Below, in pieces: positions 9,638 through 18,530 of a stretch of DNA of 64,000 nucleotides. A program made the position numbers and the translations under genes. Source of the DNA: Alkalimonas sp. (GTDB taxonomy: Bacteria > Pseudomonadota > Gammaproteobacteria > Enterobacterales > Alteromonadaceae); NCBI RefSeq assembly GCF_020831925.1, contig NZ_JAFIFQ010000012.1:1-64000 (forward strand). The letters are read 5' to 3'. Positions within the stretch are counted from its first letter, which is position 1. Every line of letters starts with the position of its first letter. The notes below the pieces were generated by a model. The model had not been told where the DNA came from. It did no database searches and saw only the letters and a list, made by a program, of their open reading frames with translations.

Positions 9638-11221
9638 ATGCATCCAACGCTCCCATCTTATCGCTTCGTTCGTCATTTAGTACTCACTGGTTTTGCGGCC
9701 CTGTTGCTGGCAGGCTGCGCGCTTGGCGATGCCAAGCCAGAGCCGCTGGCTGGCCTGGATCACTGGATTGAGCAAGGGCGTAAGGACTGGCAACTGCCTG
9801 GCCTGGCAGTGGCCGTGGTGCATCAGGACCAGCTGATTTATGCCCGGGGTTTTGGTCAGCTGGGCTTAAACTCAGAGCTGGCGGTCAATGAGCATACGCT
9901 GTTTGGCGTTGCGTCCACCTCCAAAGCGATGACAGCGACAGCACTGGGCCTGCTGGTGGATGAAGGCAAGCTCAGCTGGGACGATAAAGTCATCGATCAC
10001 CTGCCGTATTTTCAACTGGCTGATGACTGGGTGACGCAGGAAGTGCGCATTCGTGATTTACTGACCCACCGCGTTGGTTTGGGCCGTATTACCGGCAACC
10101 GCATTCAGTTTATGCCGTCGGCCAGCCGTGAGCAGGTGATTCGGCAGATGCGCTATCACGACTTTGAACAGCCATTTCGCTCCGGTTTTGTTTACCACAA
10201 TGTGATGTATTCGGTGGCTGGTGAAGTGGTGGCAGCGGTCAGTGGCCAAAGCTGGGATGATTTTGTGCGTGAGCGCTTGTTCCAGCCACTTGGCATGCAG
10301 CGCAGCAACACCTCCATTACTCAGTATGCACTGGATGATACCAATATCGCCATACCGCATCAGTACATAGAGGGCGCTGTTGTGGAAATAGCCCGGCGTA
10401 ACTTCGACAACGTCGGTCCTTCGGCATCGGTGAATAGTAGTGTGTATGAGATGGCGCAGTGGCTGCGACTGAACCTGGGTGAGCCTGGCGTCTATCAGGA
10501 CCAGCGATTGCTAAGTGAGGAGGTGATGGCGGAGATTTTCACGCCTCAGGTGGTGGTAAGCAGGGCCAACCGGCTTGAGCCAGTGCGGGCCTATGGCCTG
10601 GGCTGGTATCTGGAGGATTACCGCGGCTACGCCACCGCCAGCCATGGTGGCGCGACCGATGGTTTTAATACCTTGGTAACTTTGGTGCCTGAGCTGGAGC
10701 TGGGTATTATCGTGGTGGGCAATACCTTCGAAAATTTCCGCCCGGCGCTAACCCATACTATCATTGATCGTATTGCTGCTTTGCCGGAGTTCGATTGGCA
10801 TGGTCATTATCTGGCGCAGTATCAGCAGAATTTTGCTGAAGCCAGCAGTGCCCGGCAGCAGATTGAACAACAACGTCAGCCGGATTTGGCTGCCAGCCTG
10901 AACACACAGCAGATCATTGGCCATTACCAACATCCGCTCTATGGCAGCGCCGACGTCTCCTTGGACGACAACGGCGACTTGCTGCTGCAGTTTTGGGACG
11001 ATGGTGTCTCCTGGCTGACGCTGGAGCATTGGCAGAGTGATACTTACCGGGCGCATTGGCACAACAGAGCACAGCGCGAGAAATTTGTGCACTTCGCAAA
11101 AAATGACGATGGCAGCATCGAGCTCAGCGTGGAATGGACACTCAGGCCACAACTGTTGCAGGTCGGCATTTATCCGGCACCTTATAAGCGCACCGCTGTT
11201 TTTCAGCAATTACGGCATTAG
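9638..11221 (+). CDS. Lipoprotein serine hydrolase, beta-lactamase/PBP4-like (class C type)
   Basis: The 527-residue protein begins with a lipoprotein signal (LLLAGCALGD), so the mature protein is probably anchored through Cys26. The beta-lactamase-like domain (about residues 40-380) has the nucleophile motif STSK (FGVASTSKAMTATALG), the second motif YHN (FVYHNVMYSVAGEV) and a late SHGGATDGF segment replacing the KTG box. The C-terminal domain (about 400-527) resembles the DUF3471-type beta-sandwich found on these hydrolases. Family members include D-aminopeptidases, esterases and PBP4*-like enzymes. The substrate cannot be told, and true beta-lactamase activity is unlikely. Confidence 0.82.
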   Translation: MHPTLPSYRFVRHLVLTGFAALLLAGCALGDAKPEPLAGLDHWIEQGRKDWQLPGLAVAVVHQDQLIYARGFGQLGLNSELAVNEHTLFGVASTSKAMTATALGLLVDEGKLSWDDKVIDHLPYFQLADDWVTQEVRIRDLLTHRVGLGRITGNRIQFMPSASREQVIRQMRYHDFEQPFRSGFVYHNVMYSVAGEVVAAVSGQSWDDFVRERLFQPLGMQRSNTSITQYALDDTNIAIPHQYIEGAVVEIARRNFDNVGPSASVNSSVYEMAQWLRLNLGEPGVYQDQRLLSEEVMAEIFTPQVVVSRANRLEPVRAYGLGWYLEDYRGYATASHGGATDGFNTLVTLVPELELGIIVVGNTFENFRPALTHTIIDRIAALPEFDWHGHYLAQYQQNFAEASSARQQIEQQRQPDLAASLNTQQIIGHYQHPLYGSADVSLDDNGDLLLQFWDDGVSWLTLEHWQSDTYRAHWHNRAQREKFVHFAKNDDGSIELSVEWTLRPQLLQVGIYPAPYKRTAVFQQLRH

Positions 11222-11709
11222 GGCTTGAGATTAGCCAACCGCAGCATCAGCACCATGGGATCGACCGGGGAAACCTGAAAGCCATAGTGCAGGTAAAATG
11301 ATTTGGCGCGCTCATGCAACGCATGCACCAGCAGGGCACGTACCCCAGTGTGCTGCGATACATGCAGTGACCGCTTTACGGCATCCTGCAGCAAGGCAGC
11401 TCCCAATTGCATGCCCTGTGCCCGCTGATCCACCGCCAGGCGGGCTAACACCATCACCGGGATAGGATCGGGCATATTACGGCGTACCGTGCTGCTGGCC
11501 GTCTGCAATGCGACAGCACCGGCTGCCATGGCGTAGTAGCCTAAAACAGCATCGGTCTTATCGGTCACAACAAAGGTACGGCTGGCCCCACGCAGTTGAT
11601 TTGCCATCGCCCGGCGTTTTAGCCAGGTATCCAGCACGACTTCACCAGAGGAAAAGTGTTCAAGGCAGTGGTGCTGTGCAAGCGGCTGTGGAGCAGTGAG
11701 CTCCAGCAT
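11218..11709 (-). CDS. GNAT acetyltransferase toxin, TacT-like
   Basis: The 163-residue GNAT-fold protein has the acetyl-CoA loop LARLAVDQRAQGMQLGAALL (about residues 88-107) and a C-terminal SFYLHYGF carrying the tyrosine used by TacT/AtaT-type toxins. Such toxins acetylate the amino group of charged aminoacyl-tRNAs and stop translation. The start overlaps the antitoxin stop by one base (TGATG), the classic arrangement of DUF1778-GNAT toxin-antitoxin operons. The end overlaps the convergent hydrolase gene by 4 bases. The tRNA target is not predictable from sequence by eye. Confidence 0.85.
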   Translation of the reverse strand: MLELTAPQPLAQHHCLEHFSSGEVVLDTWLKRRAMANQLRGASRTFVVTDKTDAVLGYYAMAAGAVALQTASSTVRRNMPDPIPVMVLARLAVDQRAQGMQLGAALLQDAVKRSLHVSQHTGVRALLVHALHERAKSFYLHYGFQVSPVDPMVLMLRLANLKP

Positions 11710-11975
11710 CAGGCGTTATCCCAGGGCGCTTTGAGCGCCAACAAGCGCTCCAGGCCGGGGTTTTGCTTCGGGGGGGCATCCAACAGCTCGACAAAGGCCT
11801 GGTATTTACCGGCATCCAACTGAAAATGCACCTGATCCAGCACCACATTCTGCGCCAGCTCACAGGCAGCTTCCAGCATAAAATCCGAGCGATTTTTACC
11901 CAGCAGGCTGGCCGCTTGATCGATCAGATCCCGCTGTTCGGGCAAGGCCCGTAAATTAATGGCTGCAGCACGCAT
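11709..11975 (-). CDS. DUF1778 ribbon-helix-helix antitoxin, TacA-like
   Basis: This 88-residue protein begins MRAAAINLRALPEQRDLIDQ, an RHH DNA-binding N-terminus with the N-L-R beta strand, followed by AASLLGKNRSDFMLEAACELAQ and a C-terminal tail that would wrap the toxin. I chose the ATG at 11975, which has GGAG 8 bases upstream. A TTG farther upstream (11996) lies inside the operator repeat. It is the first gene of the two-gene operon and should repress its own promoter through the repeated sites at 11990-12007. Confidence 0.85.
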   Translation of the reverse strand: MRAAAINLRALPEQRDLIDQAASLLGKNRSDFMLEAACELAQNVVLDQVHFQLDAGKYQAFVELLDAPPKQNPGLERLLALKAPWDNA

Positions 11976-11989
11976 GGCAACTCCAAAGC

Positions 11990-12007
11990 TATACAATTGA
12001 TATACAA
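11990..12007 (-). promoter_or_regulatory. Probable antitoxin operator: two TTGTATA repeats
   Basis: On the minus strand the sequence is TTGTATATCAATTGTATA, two direct copies of TTGTATA with starts 11 bases apart, about one helical turn. It lies 15-32 bases before the antitoxin ATG. RHH antitoxins usually bind tandem short sites as neighbouring dimers, which fits this layout. The TATA elements also suggest overlap with the -10 region. Confidence 0.55.
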
Positions 12008-12058
12008 ATCTTAGGCTGCTGTGTAGCTATTGTCAATACAAGCCATCATGGAGAGTGT

Positions 12059-12085
12059 AAAAAAACGGCAACCCGAAGGTTGCCG
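12059..12085 (-). terminator. Rho-independent terminator after ahpF
   Basis: Reading the minus strand, CGGCAACC-TTCG-GGTTGCCG forms an 8-bp GC-rich stem with a stable TTCG tetraloop, followed directly by seven T. It lies about 20 bases after the ahpF stop. Confidence 0.9.
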
Positions 12086-12106
12086 CAAAGGGGACGCGCT
12101 TTAAAT

Positions 12107-13651
12107 TTAGTGACGGATCAGATAGTCAAAGGCACCGAGTGAGGCATTGGCGCCGCTACCCATGGCAATAACAATCTGCTTGTAAGGTACTGTGGTGGCA
12201 TCGCCGGCGGCGAACACGCCTGGCAGCGAAGTCTGGCCGCGCTCATCAACGATGATCTCACCGCGTGGGCTTAGCTCTACCGCGCCGCGCAACCATTCGG
12301 TATTTGGCACCAGACCGATTTGCACGAAGATACCGGCTAACTCAATATGATGGCTGTCACCGGTGGTGCGATCGGTGTATTGAATGCCATTGACCTTGTT
12401 GCCATCACCGGTCACTTCGGTGGTTTGGGCTTCGGTAATGATGGTGATATTGCCCATGGAGTTGGCTTTTTTCACCAGCACCGCATCGGCGCGCAGCTCG
12501 GCGGCAAATTCCAGCACAGTGACATGCTCGACAATACCGGCCAGATCGATGGCGGCTTCGATACCGGAGTTACCACCGCCAATCACCGCAACTCGTTTGC
12601 CTTTAAACAGCGGGCCATCGCAGTGCGGGCAGTAAGCCACGCCTTTGCCACGGTATTCCTGCTCGCCAGGCACATTCATTTCGCGCCAGCGGGCACCCGG
12701 GGCCAGGATCAGGGTTTTGCTTTTCAGCACAGCACCATTGGCCAGCTCCAGCTCGACTTGCTCGCTTTTGCTTAGCTTAGTCGCACGCTGGTTGTTCATA
12801 ATGTCGACCTCGTACTGGCGAACGTGGGCTTCCAGGGCATTCACCAGCTTAGGGCCCTCGGTGTATTGCACCGAGATAAAGTTTTCAATGCCGACGGTAT
12901 CGGCCACCTGGCCACCAAAACGCTCGGCCAGCACGCCAGTACGCAGACCTTTACGGGCCGCATAGACCGCCGCAGAAGCACCGGCCGGGCCACCGCCGAC
13001 GACCAGCACATCAAAGGACTCTTTTTGCTTCAATGCTTCAGCCTGGCGGGCTTCGGCATTGACATCAATTTTCTGGATAATCCGCTCCAGCGTAATGGCA
13101 CCTTGCGAGAACTGCTCGCCATTTAAAAACACTGTGGGTACTGCCATCACATTGCGATCGGTCACTTCCTGCTGGAACAGGGCGCCGTCGATCATCACGC
13201 TGGTAATATTGGGGTTAATGGCTGCCATCATATTCAGCGCCTGCACCACTTCCGGGCAGGTCTGGCAGCTTAATGAAATGTAGGTTTCAAACTCAAAACG
13301 GCCGCTTAGCTGGCGGATTTGTTCAATCAGCTCGGCGTCAATTTTAATCGGGTGACCACCAGAGTGCAGCAACGCCAGCACCAAAGAGGTAAATTCGTGG
13401 CCCATCGGCACACCGGCAAAGGTAATAACAGTGCCTTTTTCGACAGAGCGAACCTGCATGGCAGGTGCACGGCTGGAGGCAGCGTCATCACGGCGCAGGC
13501 TGACCAAATCGGACAAGCTGGCAATCTCAGACGCCAGGGTATTTAATTCTTGAGCTTTGGCGCTATCGTCCAGAGATACGACCAGCTCTACCTGGGACTT
13601 CAGGTTCTGCAGATAGCTGCTTAATTGTTGTTTCAGGTTGGTATCTAACAT
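12107..13651 (-). CDS. ahpF: Alkyl hydroperoxide reductase subunit F
   Basis: This flavoprotein disulfide reductase passes electrons from NADH to AhpC. The 514-residue protein has an N-terminal tandem thioredoxin-like domain with the active CXXC in [13 protein letters not shown] (about residue 129), then FAD-binding [19 protein letters not shown], the redox-active CPHC in [16 protein letters not shown]-binding [17 protein letters not shown] and the C-terminal [19 protein letters not shown]. The length matches E. coli AhpF (521). It is downstream of ahpC on the same strand with a 198-base gap containing inverted repeats. Confidence 0.97.
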   Translation of the reverse strand: MLDTNLKQQLSSYLQNLKSQVELVVSLDDSAKAQELNTLASEIASLSDLVSLRRDDAASSRAPAMQVRSVEKGTVITFAGVPMGHEFTSLVLALLHSGGHPIKIDAELIEQIRQLSGRFEFETYISLSCQTCPEVVQALNMMAAINPNITSVMIDGALFQQEVTDRNVMAVPTVFLNGEQFSQGAITLERIIQKIDVNAEARQAEALKQKESFDVLVVGGGPAGASAAVYAARKGLRTGVLAERFGGQVADTVGIENFISVQYTEGPKLVNALEAHVRQYEVDIMNNQRATKLSKSEQVELELANGAVLKSKTLILAPGARWREMNVPGEQEYRGKGVAYCPHCDGPLFKGKRVAVIGGGNSGIEAAIDLAGIVEHVTVLEFAAELRADAVLVKKANSMGNITIITEAQTTEVTGDGNKVNGIQYTDRTTGDSHHIELAGIFVQIGLVPNTEWLRGAVELSPRGEIIVDERGQTSLPGVFAAGDATTVPYKQIVIAMGSGANASLGAFDYLIRH

Positions 13652-13729
13652 TGAGTCTACTCCATCTCTTGACTGTGTTTAGCGCGTTGTTTCAGGCAAA
13701 GCCCGGATTTTAGGCAAAGCTTGAGTGTA

Positions 13730-13819
13730 GCCAGCATCCAAAAATGCTGGCTTGGTACCGTTTTTACAGTGCAGGGGGAGAAGCTGAAACCAGCTTCAGT
13801 CGTGAGGCGTGGTTTCAGC
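13730..13819 (-). other. Inverted repeats in the ahpC-ahpF intergenic region
   Basis: Three complementary pairs lie between the two genes: GCCAGCAT/ATGCTGGC (about 13731-13752), GAAGCTG/CAGCTTC (13780-13797) and GCTGAAACC/GGTTTCAGC (13784-13819). The last two overlap, so they would be alternative folds. None is followed by a good T-run on the minus strand. They may attenuate transcription or stabilise the ahpC message end, giving more AhpC than AhpF. Confidence 0.45.
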
Positions 13820-13849
13820 GTCCGCTGCCGGGCAACGGTGGTACGGCAT

Positions 13850-14416
13850 TTAGATTTTGCCAACCAGGTCCAGTGATGGAGCCAGAGTAGCTTCACCTGG
13901 AGTCCATTTGGCCGGGCATACTTCGCCGTCGTGGTTTGCTACGTACTGAGCCGCTTGTACTTTACGGAACAGTTCAGCAGCGCTGCGGCCGATACCCAGG
14001 TCATGGATTTCAGCCACTTTGATTTCGCCTTCAGGGTTGATGACGAAAGTACCACGCAGCGCCAGGCCTTCTTCTTCGATCATCACACCGAAGTTGCGGG
14101 TGATAGCGCCAGTCGGGTCACCGATCATTGGGTATTCAATTTTCTTGATGGTCTCAGACGCATCGTGCCATGCTTTGTGGGTGAAGTGGGTGTCGGTAGA
14201 CACAGAGAACACTTCTACGCCCAGGTCACGGAACTGCGGGTAGAAATCAGCCAGGTCGCCCAGCTCAGTTGGGCAAACGAAGGTGAAATCCGCCGGGTAG
14301 AAACACACAACAGACCACTTACCCAGTAAGTCCTGCTCGGTTACTTCGATAAATTTACCATTTTGAAAAGCAGTGGCTTTAAAAGGTTTGATCTTGGTAT
14401 TGATAATTGAAGACAT
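13850..14416 (-). CDS. ahpC: Alkyl hydroperoxide reductase subunit C (typical 2-Cys peroxiredoxin)
   Basis: This peroxiredoxin reduces H2O2, organic peroxides and peroxynitrite. It has 188 residues (E. coli 187), with the peroxidatic cysteine in [12 protein letters not shown] (about residue 48) and the resolving cysteine in [11 protein letters not shown] (about residue 167). GGAGGAAGACG just before the ATG is a strong ribosome-binding site. It is the first gene of the ahpC-ahpF unit, behind an OxyR-like site. Confidence 0.98.
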   Translation of the reverse strand: MSSIINTKIKPFKATAFQNGKFIEVTEQDLLGKWSVVCFYPADFTFVCPTELGDLADFYPQFRDLGVEVFSVSTDTHFTHKAWHDASETIKKIEYPMIGDPTGAITRNFGVMIEEEGLALRGTFVINPEGEIKVAEIHDLGIGRSAAELFRKVQAAQYVANHDGEVCPAKWTPGEATLAPSLDLVGKI

Positions 14417-14485
14417 CGTCTTCCTCCATTTTCAGTTAATAACATTGGGTGTTTCGACGGGTGCTACTCTAACAAGTGGCACCGA

Positions 14486-14522
14486 TTATTCAAAATGAAT
14501 AAAACAAATAGCTTTAATCGAT
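14486..14522 (-). promoter_or_regulatory. OxyR-like site and promoter of ahpC
   Basis: On the minus strand ATCGATTAAAGCTAT closely fits one half of the OxyR consensus (ATAGnt-nnn-anCTAT). It is followed, after the expected 7 bases, by a degenerate second half (ATTCATTTTGAATAA). TTGAAT inside the second half can serve as the -35, with TAGAGT 16 bases on as the -10. An OxyR site abutting the -35 of ahpC is the usual arrangement in proteobacteria. The second half is poor, so the call is tentative. Confidence 0.45.
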
Positions 14523-14706
14523 TATTTCGATGGTCGATCCGTTGCACCGCACCATGGCCAGCTGTGCTGATCAATTGGGGCATTTCAGGTAAATTCAACC
14601 GTTTATTACCATCTTGCCCGCAAAAACAGGCAGTAAAGAGTGTTCCTCTGATCTATCCTGACATAAGATAATGATCACACGATGAATCTATCATGCTGAG
14701 AATTCG

Positions 14707-15777
14707 ATGATGCCACAGTCTGCCCCCGCTTCAATCGCTTTGCCCTGGTGGCGCTGGCCGCTGGCCTTGCTGCTCGGCATGCTGCTTGGGGCTGGTAGTC
14801 TGAATTACAGCGCCGATGGTCGTATCAATGCCTTGCTGGTCTGGCTGCTGTGGGCCGGGGTGCCATTGCTGGGTAGCCTGTTGGCTATGCTGTGGTTGCT
14901 GCGGCCTGGCCGACCCTGGTTGCTGCGTATTAGCGGGAAACCTTTGTACTGGCAGCCTGATCGGACGCAGCAATGGTGGCTGCTAAGCCAGCTAAACTGG
15001 CTGTGGTGCTGGTTTGGGCTTGGCATTGCGCTGGTGTTTCTGCTGCTGTTGTTGCTGTCTGATCTGGCCTTTGGCTGGAGCTCAACCTTGTTGCCGGATC
15101 AGCACTTACTTAGTCAGTGGCTGCAATGGCTGAGTTACCCCTGGCACAGCATCTGGCCAGCGGCGGTACCGGATGAGCAGTTGCTGGCACAAAGCCGCTT
15201 TGCCCGCATTGAACAGCAGCAACTGCTGCTGGCACAAACCAGCGGTTGGTGGCCATTTCTATTGATGAGCCTGCTTTGTTACAACCTGCTGCCGCGTGTG
15301 GTGCTGGCGCTGTTTTGCCAGTGGCAAAGCCGCCGTCAGCCTGCCGGCCTGCGGGTACAGCCTGCTGCCGGGCCTGCCGGCAACATTGCAGCCGGTGTCG
15401 CACCCGCCCTGGCTGAGCCAGAGCCAGCGCCTTTGCAGCAGCAGGGGCTGAGCGATTGGCAACAAGCCAGGCTGGTGCACTGGCAATTGCCATCGACCGA
15501 TAGCGCCCTTGTCTTAGGCAGTGCCGATTGGCAACAGGATGACGAGGCCTGGCAGCGCCTGCTTGCTACCAAGCCAGCGCAGATCCTGTGGCGGGTAGCG
15601 GCCAGTCGCAGCCCGGTCGCTGAATTGTCGGACTGGATGGCGCAAGCACGCCGTCAGGGCATTGCCCAGGCCCTTTGGCCGCAAAGCGACAGCAGCACCG
15701 AGCCCAAGCGGCATCTGGCCAGCTGGCAGGCTTTTGCCCGCCAGCAGCAACTGGCCTGGATTAAGGAGACCGAATGA
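14707..15777 (+). CDS. DUF2868 membrane protein paired with a GTPase
   Basis: The 356-residue protein has hydrophobic segments around residues 12-32, 38-60, 95-120 and 180-200, Trp- and Leu-rich, followed by a soluble C-terminal half. It resembles the DUF2868 family, which in gammaproteobacteria is almost always encoded just before a DUF3482 GTPase, as here. The stop overlaps the next start (ATGAAGG within GAATGAAGG), so the two are translationally coupled. The function is unknown. Confidence 0.7.
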   Translation: MMPQSAPASIALPWWRWPLALLLGMLLGAGSLNYSADGRINALLVWLLWAGVPLLGSLLAMLWLLRPGRPWLLRISGKPLYWQPDRTQQWWLLSQLNWLWCWFGLGIALVFLLLLLLSDLAFGWSSTLLPDQHLLSQWLQWLSYPWHSIWPAAVPDEQLLAQSRFARIEQQQLLLAQTSGWWPFLLMSLLCYNLLPRVVLALFCQWQSRRQPAGLRVQPAAGPAGNIAAGVAPALAEPEPAPLQQQGLSDWQQARLVHWQLPSTDSALVLGSADWQQDDEAWQRLLATKPAQILWRVAASRSPVAELSDWMAQARRQGIAQALWPQSDSSTEPKRHLASWQAFARQQQLAWIKETE

Positions 15778-17177
15778 AGGCAATACCGCAGTTTTGCGTG
15801 GTTGGCCACCCCAATCAGGGCAAGTCTTCCATTGTCTCCACCCTGGTGGAAAACGATTCGGTGCGTATAGGCGTTGAGTCCGGCACCACCCGTCAGGCCG
15901 AACGCTTTGAGTTTGTGCTGGACGGCCGGGTTTTGCTGGCGCTCACCGATACGCCGGGCTTTCAGCGTGCTCGTCAGCTGCTGGCCTGGCTGCAGCAGAT
16001 ACCTGTAACGGCGGCCGAGCGCCCGGCCAGGGTGCGGGCTTTTTTGGCCGAGCCTGCGCACCGGCAGCAATTTCCGGATGAAGTGGCCTTGCTGGAGCCC
16101 ATTATGGCTGGCAGCGGCATTTTATTTGTGACCGATGCAGCCAGTGCGGTCAGTGCCACCGATGAAGCCGAGATGGAGATTCTGCGTTGGACCGGCCAGC
16201 CCAGAATGGCCTTAATCAATCCTATTGCGAAAAGCCCGCATATTCAAAACTGGCAGGCCACTTTAAATCAGAGTTTTCAGTGGGTCCGGCTGTTTAACCC
16301 GATGACGGCCAGTCTGCCGGCACGCCAAGCGTTGTTTCAGGCCATGGCAGAGTTAACGCCGGACTGGACCGCGGCTTTGACCGAGTTAAACCGGCAGTTG
16401 CTGCAGCGTGAGCAGCAGCGTTTGGCGCAGGTGAGTGAGCAACTGGCCGACTACTGGTGCGCTCAGTTGAGCTTGCGTCAGCCGATGTCGGTGTTGCCCC
16501 CTTCTTTAGTGGCCAGCCCGGAGCTCTGGTTACAGCAACAGCTGGATCAGGTCGAAAATCAGTTATTCCGCCAGCTGGCAGGGCAATGGGGCCACGGCCA
16601 GGCTGAGCTGGAGCGTCAGCTGGACTGGCCGATAGAGCGCGATCGGTTGATGAATACCGAAACCTGGTATCTGTGGGGATTGCAGCAAAAAGAGCTGCTG
16701 CTGGTCACCGGTGCTGCTGGCATGGCGACCGGGGCTGTACTGGATCTTGGTTTAGGCGGCAGCTCATTGATGCTGGGGGCTTTATCGGGCGGGGTGATTG
16801 GCTCGGCCGCTGGCTGGTTGGCCAGCAAGCAGCTGCCGGGTAAGAAGCTGGGCTGGTTGCCGCTTAGTCAGCAGCGGCATTTTATCGGCCCGGTGAAACA
16901 CCCGAATTTTCCATTGGTGGTGATGGCGCGGGCGCTGACCTTTGTGCAACTGCTTTGGCTCAGGCCACACGCCGAGCGCAGCCGGCTGGCACTGACCACT
17001 CAGGCCAGCGACTGGGACAAGCGGGCTCAGGTGCAATTGCTGCAATGGAGCAAGCAGCTGCAGCAGGGCAAATGGCAGCCGGCCCAGTCAGAGGCTTTGT
17101 GCGACTGGATCCGTAGCAGCTTGCAGCAAAAGCTTGCCGCTACGCTGCAGCAGGAGCAGCAACAAAGCCTGACTTAG
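15774..17177 (+). CDS. DUF3482-type GTPase
   Basis: The 467-residue protein has an N-terminal TrmE-Era-EngA-like G domain: G1 GHPNQGKSSIV (about residues 11-21), G2 region SGTTRQAERF and G3 TDTPGFQRARQ. A clear G4 NKxD is not seen; ALINPIAKSPH occupies that place, which is unusual. The C-terminal half carries Gly/Ala-rich hydrophobic stretches (LVTGAAGMATGAVLDLGLGG, LMLGALSGGVIGSAAGWLAS) likely to insert in or contact the membrane. It is coupled to the DUF2868 gene upstream. Its cellular role is unknown, with possible ion-transport or envelope control by analogy with other membrane GTPases. Confidence 0.75.
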   Translation: MKAIPQFCVVGHPNQGKSSIVSTLVENDSVRIGVESGTTRQAERFEFVLDGRVLLALTDTPGFQRARQLLAWLQQIPVTAAERPARVRAFLAEPAHRQQFPDEVALLEPIMAGSGILFVTDAASAVSATDEAEMEILRWTGQPRMALINPIAKSPHIQNWQATLNQSFQWVRLFNPMTASLPARQALFQAMAELTPDWTAALTELNRQLLQREQQRLAQVSEQLADYWCAQLSLRQPMSVLPPSLVASPELWLQQQLDQVENQLFRQLAGQWGHGQAELERQLDWPIERDRLMNTETWYLWGLQQKELLLVTGAAGMATGAVLDLGLGGSSLMLGALSGGVIGSAAGWLASKQLPGKKLGWLPLSQQRHFIGPVKHPNFPLVVMARALTFVQLLWLRPHAERSRLALTTQASDWDKRAQVQLLQWSKQLQQGKWQPAQSEALCDWIRSSLQQKLAATLQQEQQQSLT

Positions 17178-17182
17178 TGTAC

Positions 17183-18439
17183 CTATTCGGCTGCTGGCGT
17201 CAGGCCTTCAATACGCAGCTGGCGTAAATCCAGCCCACTGGGATGCTGGTACATCCGCAGGCCAAACTCCGGCAAAATAGCAAACAAATGGTCAAAAATA
17301 TCCGACTGAATGCCCTCGTACTCCACCCAGACCACGGTATTGGTAAAACAGTACACTTCCAGCGGCAGCCCATCCGGCGTGGGTGGCATTTGCCGTACCA
17401 TCTGGATCATGCCCTGATGCACCCTGGCATGGCTTTGCAGGTAGCGCTGCACATAGGCACGGAAAGTACCGAGGTTGGTGATGCGTCGGGTATTGACGGG
17501 CTCTTTGCCCTGTTCTTTGAGTGCTTCATTCCAGGCAGCAATTTCGCGGTCTTTTTCGGCCAGATAATCCCGTAGCAGGCGAAAACGGTCCAGGTGCTTG
17601 CGCTCTTCCGGGCTTAAAAAACGCACGCTTTGCTGATCAATCATCAGGCTGCGTTTAATACGACGGCCACCGGATTGCTGCATACCCCGCCAGTTCTTAA
17701 AGGGATCGGTCATAAAGCGGCGGGTCGGGATGGTAGTAATGGTGCGATCCCAGTTCTGGATTTTCACCGTATGCAGCGCGATATCAATCACATCGCCATC
17801 GGCGTTCAGCTGTGGCATCTCTACCCAATCACCGACCCGGATCACATCGTTCGAAGCTATCTGCACACTGGCCACCACCGATAAAATGGTATCCTGAAAA
17901 ATCAGCAGCAGCACCGCCATCATGGCGCCCATGCCCGACAACAATATCAGCGGTGAGCGGTCAATCAGCATAGCCACCATCAGCACAAAGGCAATGGTGT
18001 AGACAATGATTTTAAGCAGCTGGATGTAGCCTTTTATCGGCTTGGTCCTTGAATCAGGGCGGCGCTCATACAGGGTGTTGATCATGGTCAGCACATTGCT
18101 CAGCGCCATGGCGATGGTCAGCACAATAAAAGCATTGCTGACATTGCGCACCACTTCAACCACCAGATGTGGCAGGCCTTCAATCAAACCTACCCCGGCC
18201 GCCAGCACCAAGGCTGGCACTACATTGGACAACCTGGCAATGATGCCAAAATCCTGCTGCATGGCATTTTGGGCAAAAGGGGTGGCATTAAAGGCTTTGG
18301 AGACCGCCCGCACCAGAATGTTCTTGGTGATCCAATTGGCCAGCCAGGACAATACCACCAGCACCAGCAGGCTGCTGGCCATAAACAGCTCAGGGGATAA
18401 TTCACGCCAATGATGAAGTGTAGCTAGCCAGTCGGTCAT
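17183..18439 (-). CDS. Mechanosensitive ion channel, MscS family (YbdG-like)
   Basis: The 418-residue protein has an N-terminal hydrophobic region with about five helices. The MscS-type pore helix region (MGAMMAVLLLIFQDTILSVVASVQIASNDVIRVGDWVEM, about residues 170-208) is followed by the beta domain (DGDVIDIALHTVKIQNWDRTITTIPTRRFM). Length and the long C-terminal domain (VQRYLQSHARVHQG, LPLEVYCFTNTVVWVEYE) match E. coli YbdG (MscM, 415 residues) rather than MscS. It is convergent with the GTPase gene and lies downstream of cysH on the same strand. Confidence 0.88.
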   Translation of the reverse strand: MTDWLATLHHWRELSPELFMASSLLVLVVLSWLANWITKNILVRAVSKAFNATPFAQNAMQQDFGIIARLSNVVPALVLAAGVGLIEGLPHLVVEVVRNVSNAFIVLTIAMALSNVLTMINTLYERRPDSRTKPIKGYIQLLKIIVYTIAFVLMVAMLIDRSPLILLSGMGAMMAVLLLIFQDTILSVVASVQIASNDVIRVGDWVEMPQLNADGDVIDIALHTVKIQNWDRTITTIPTRRFMTDPFKNWRGMQQSGGRRIKRSLMIDQQSVRFLSPEERKHLDRFRLLRDYLAEKDREIAAWNEALKEQGKEPVNTRRITNLGTFRAYVQRYLQSHARVHQGMIQMVRQMPPTPDGLPLEVYCFTNTVVWVEYEGIQSDIFDHLFAILPEFGLRMYQHPSGLDLRQLRIEGLTPAAE

Positions 18440-18530
18440 ATCCGTTCTTTACCAAGAGGAAGATGTCGCTAGTGTAACCGATTCTGAGGCATGAAAAAAT
18501 GACGATGATGTGGCAGCAAGAAAGCGATGG

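Noticed and set aside
9638-11221. Antibiotic-resistance beta-lactamase
   Set aside because: It has the SxxK and YxN motifs but is longer, a lipoprotein with a DUF3471-like tail, and lacks a KTG box; such proteins are usually peptidases or esterases.
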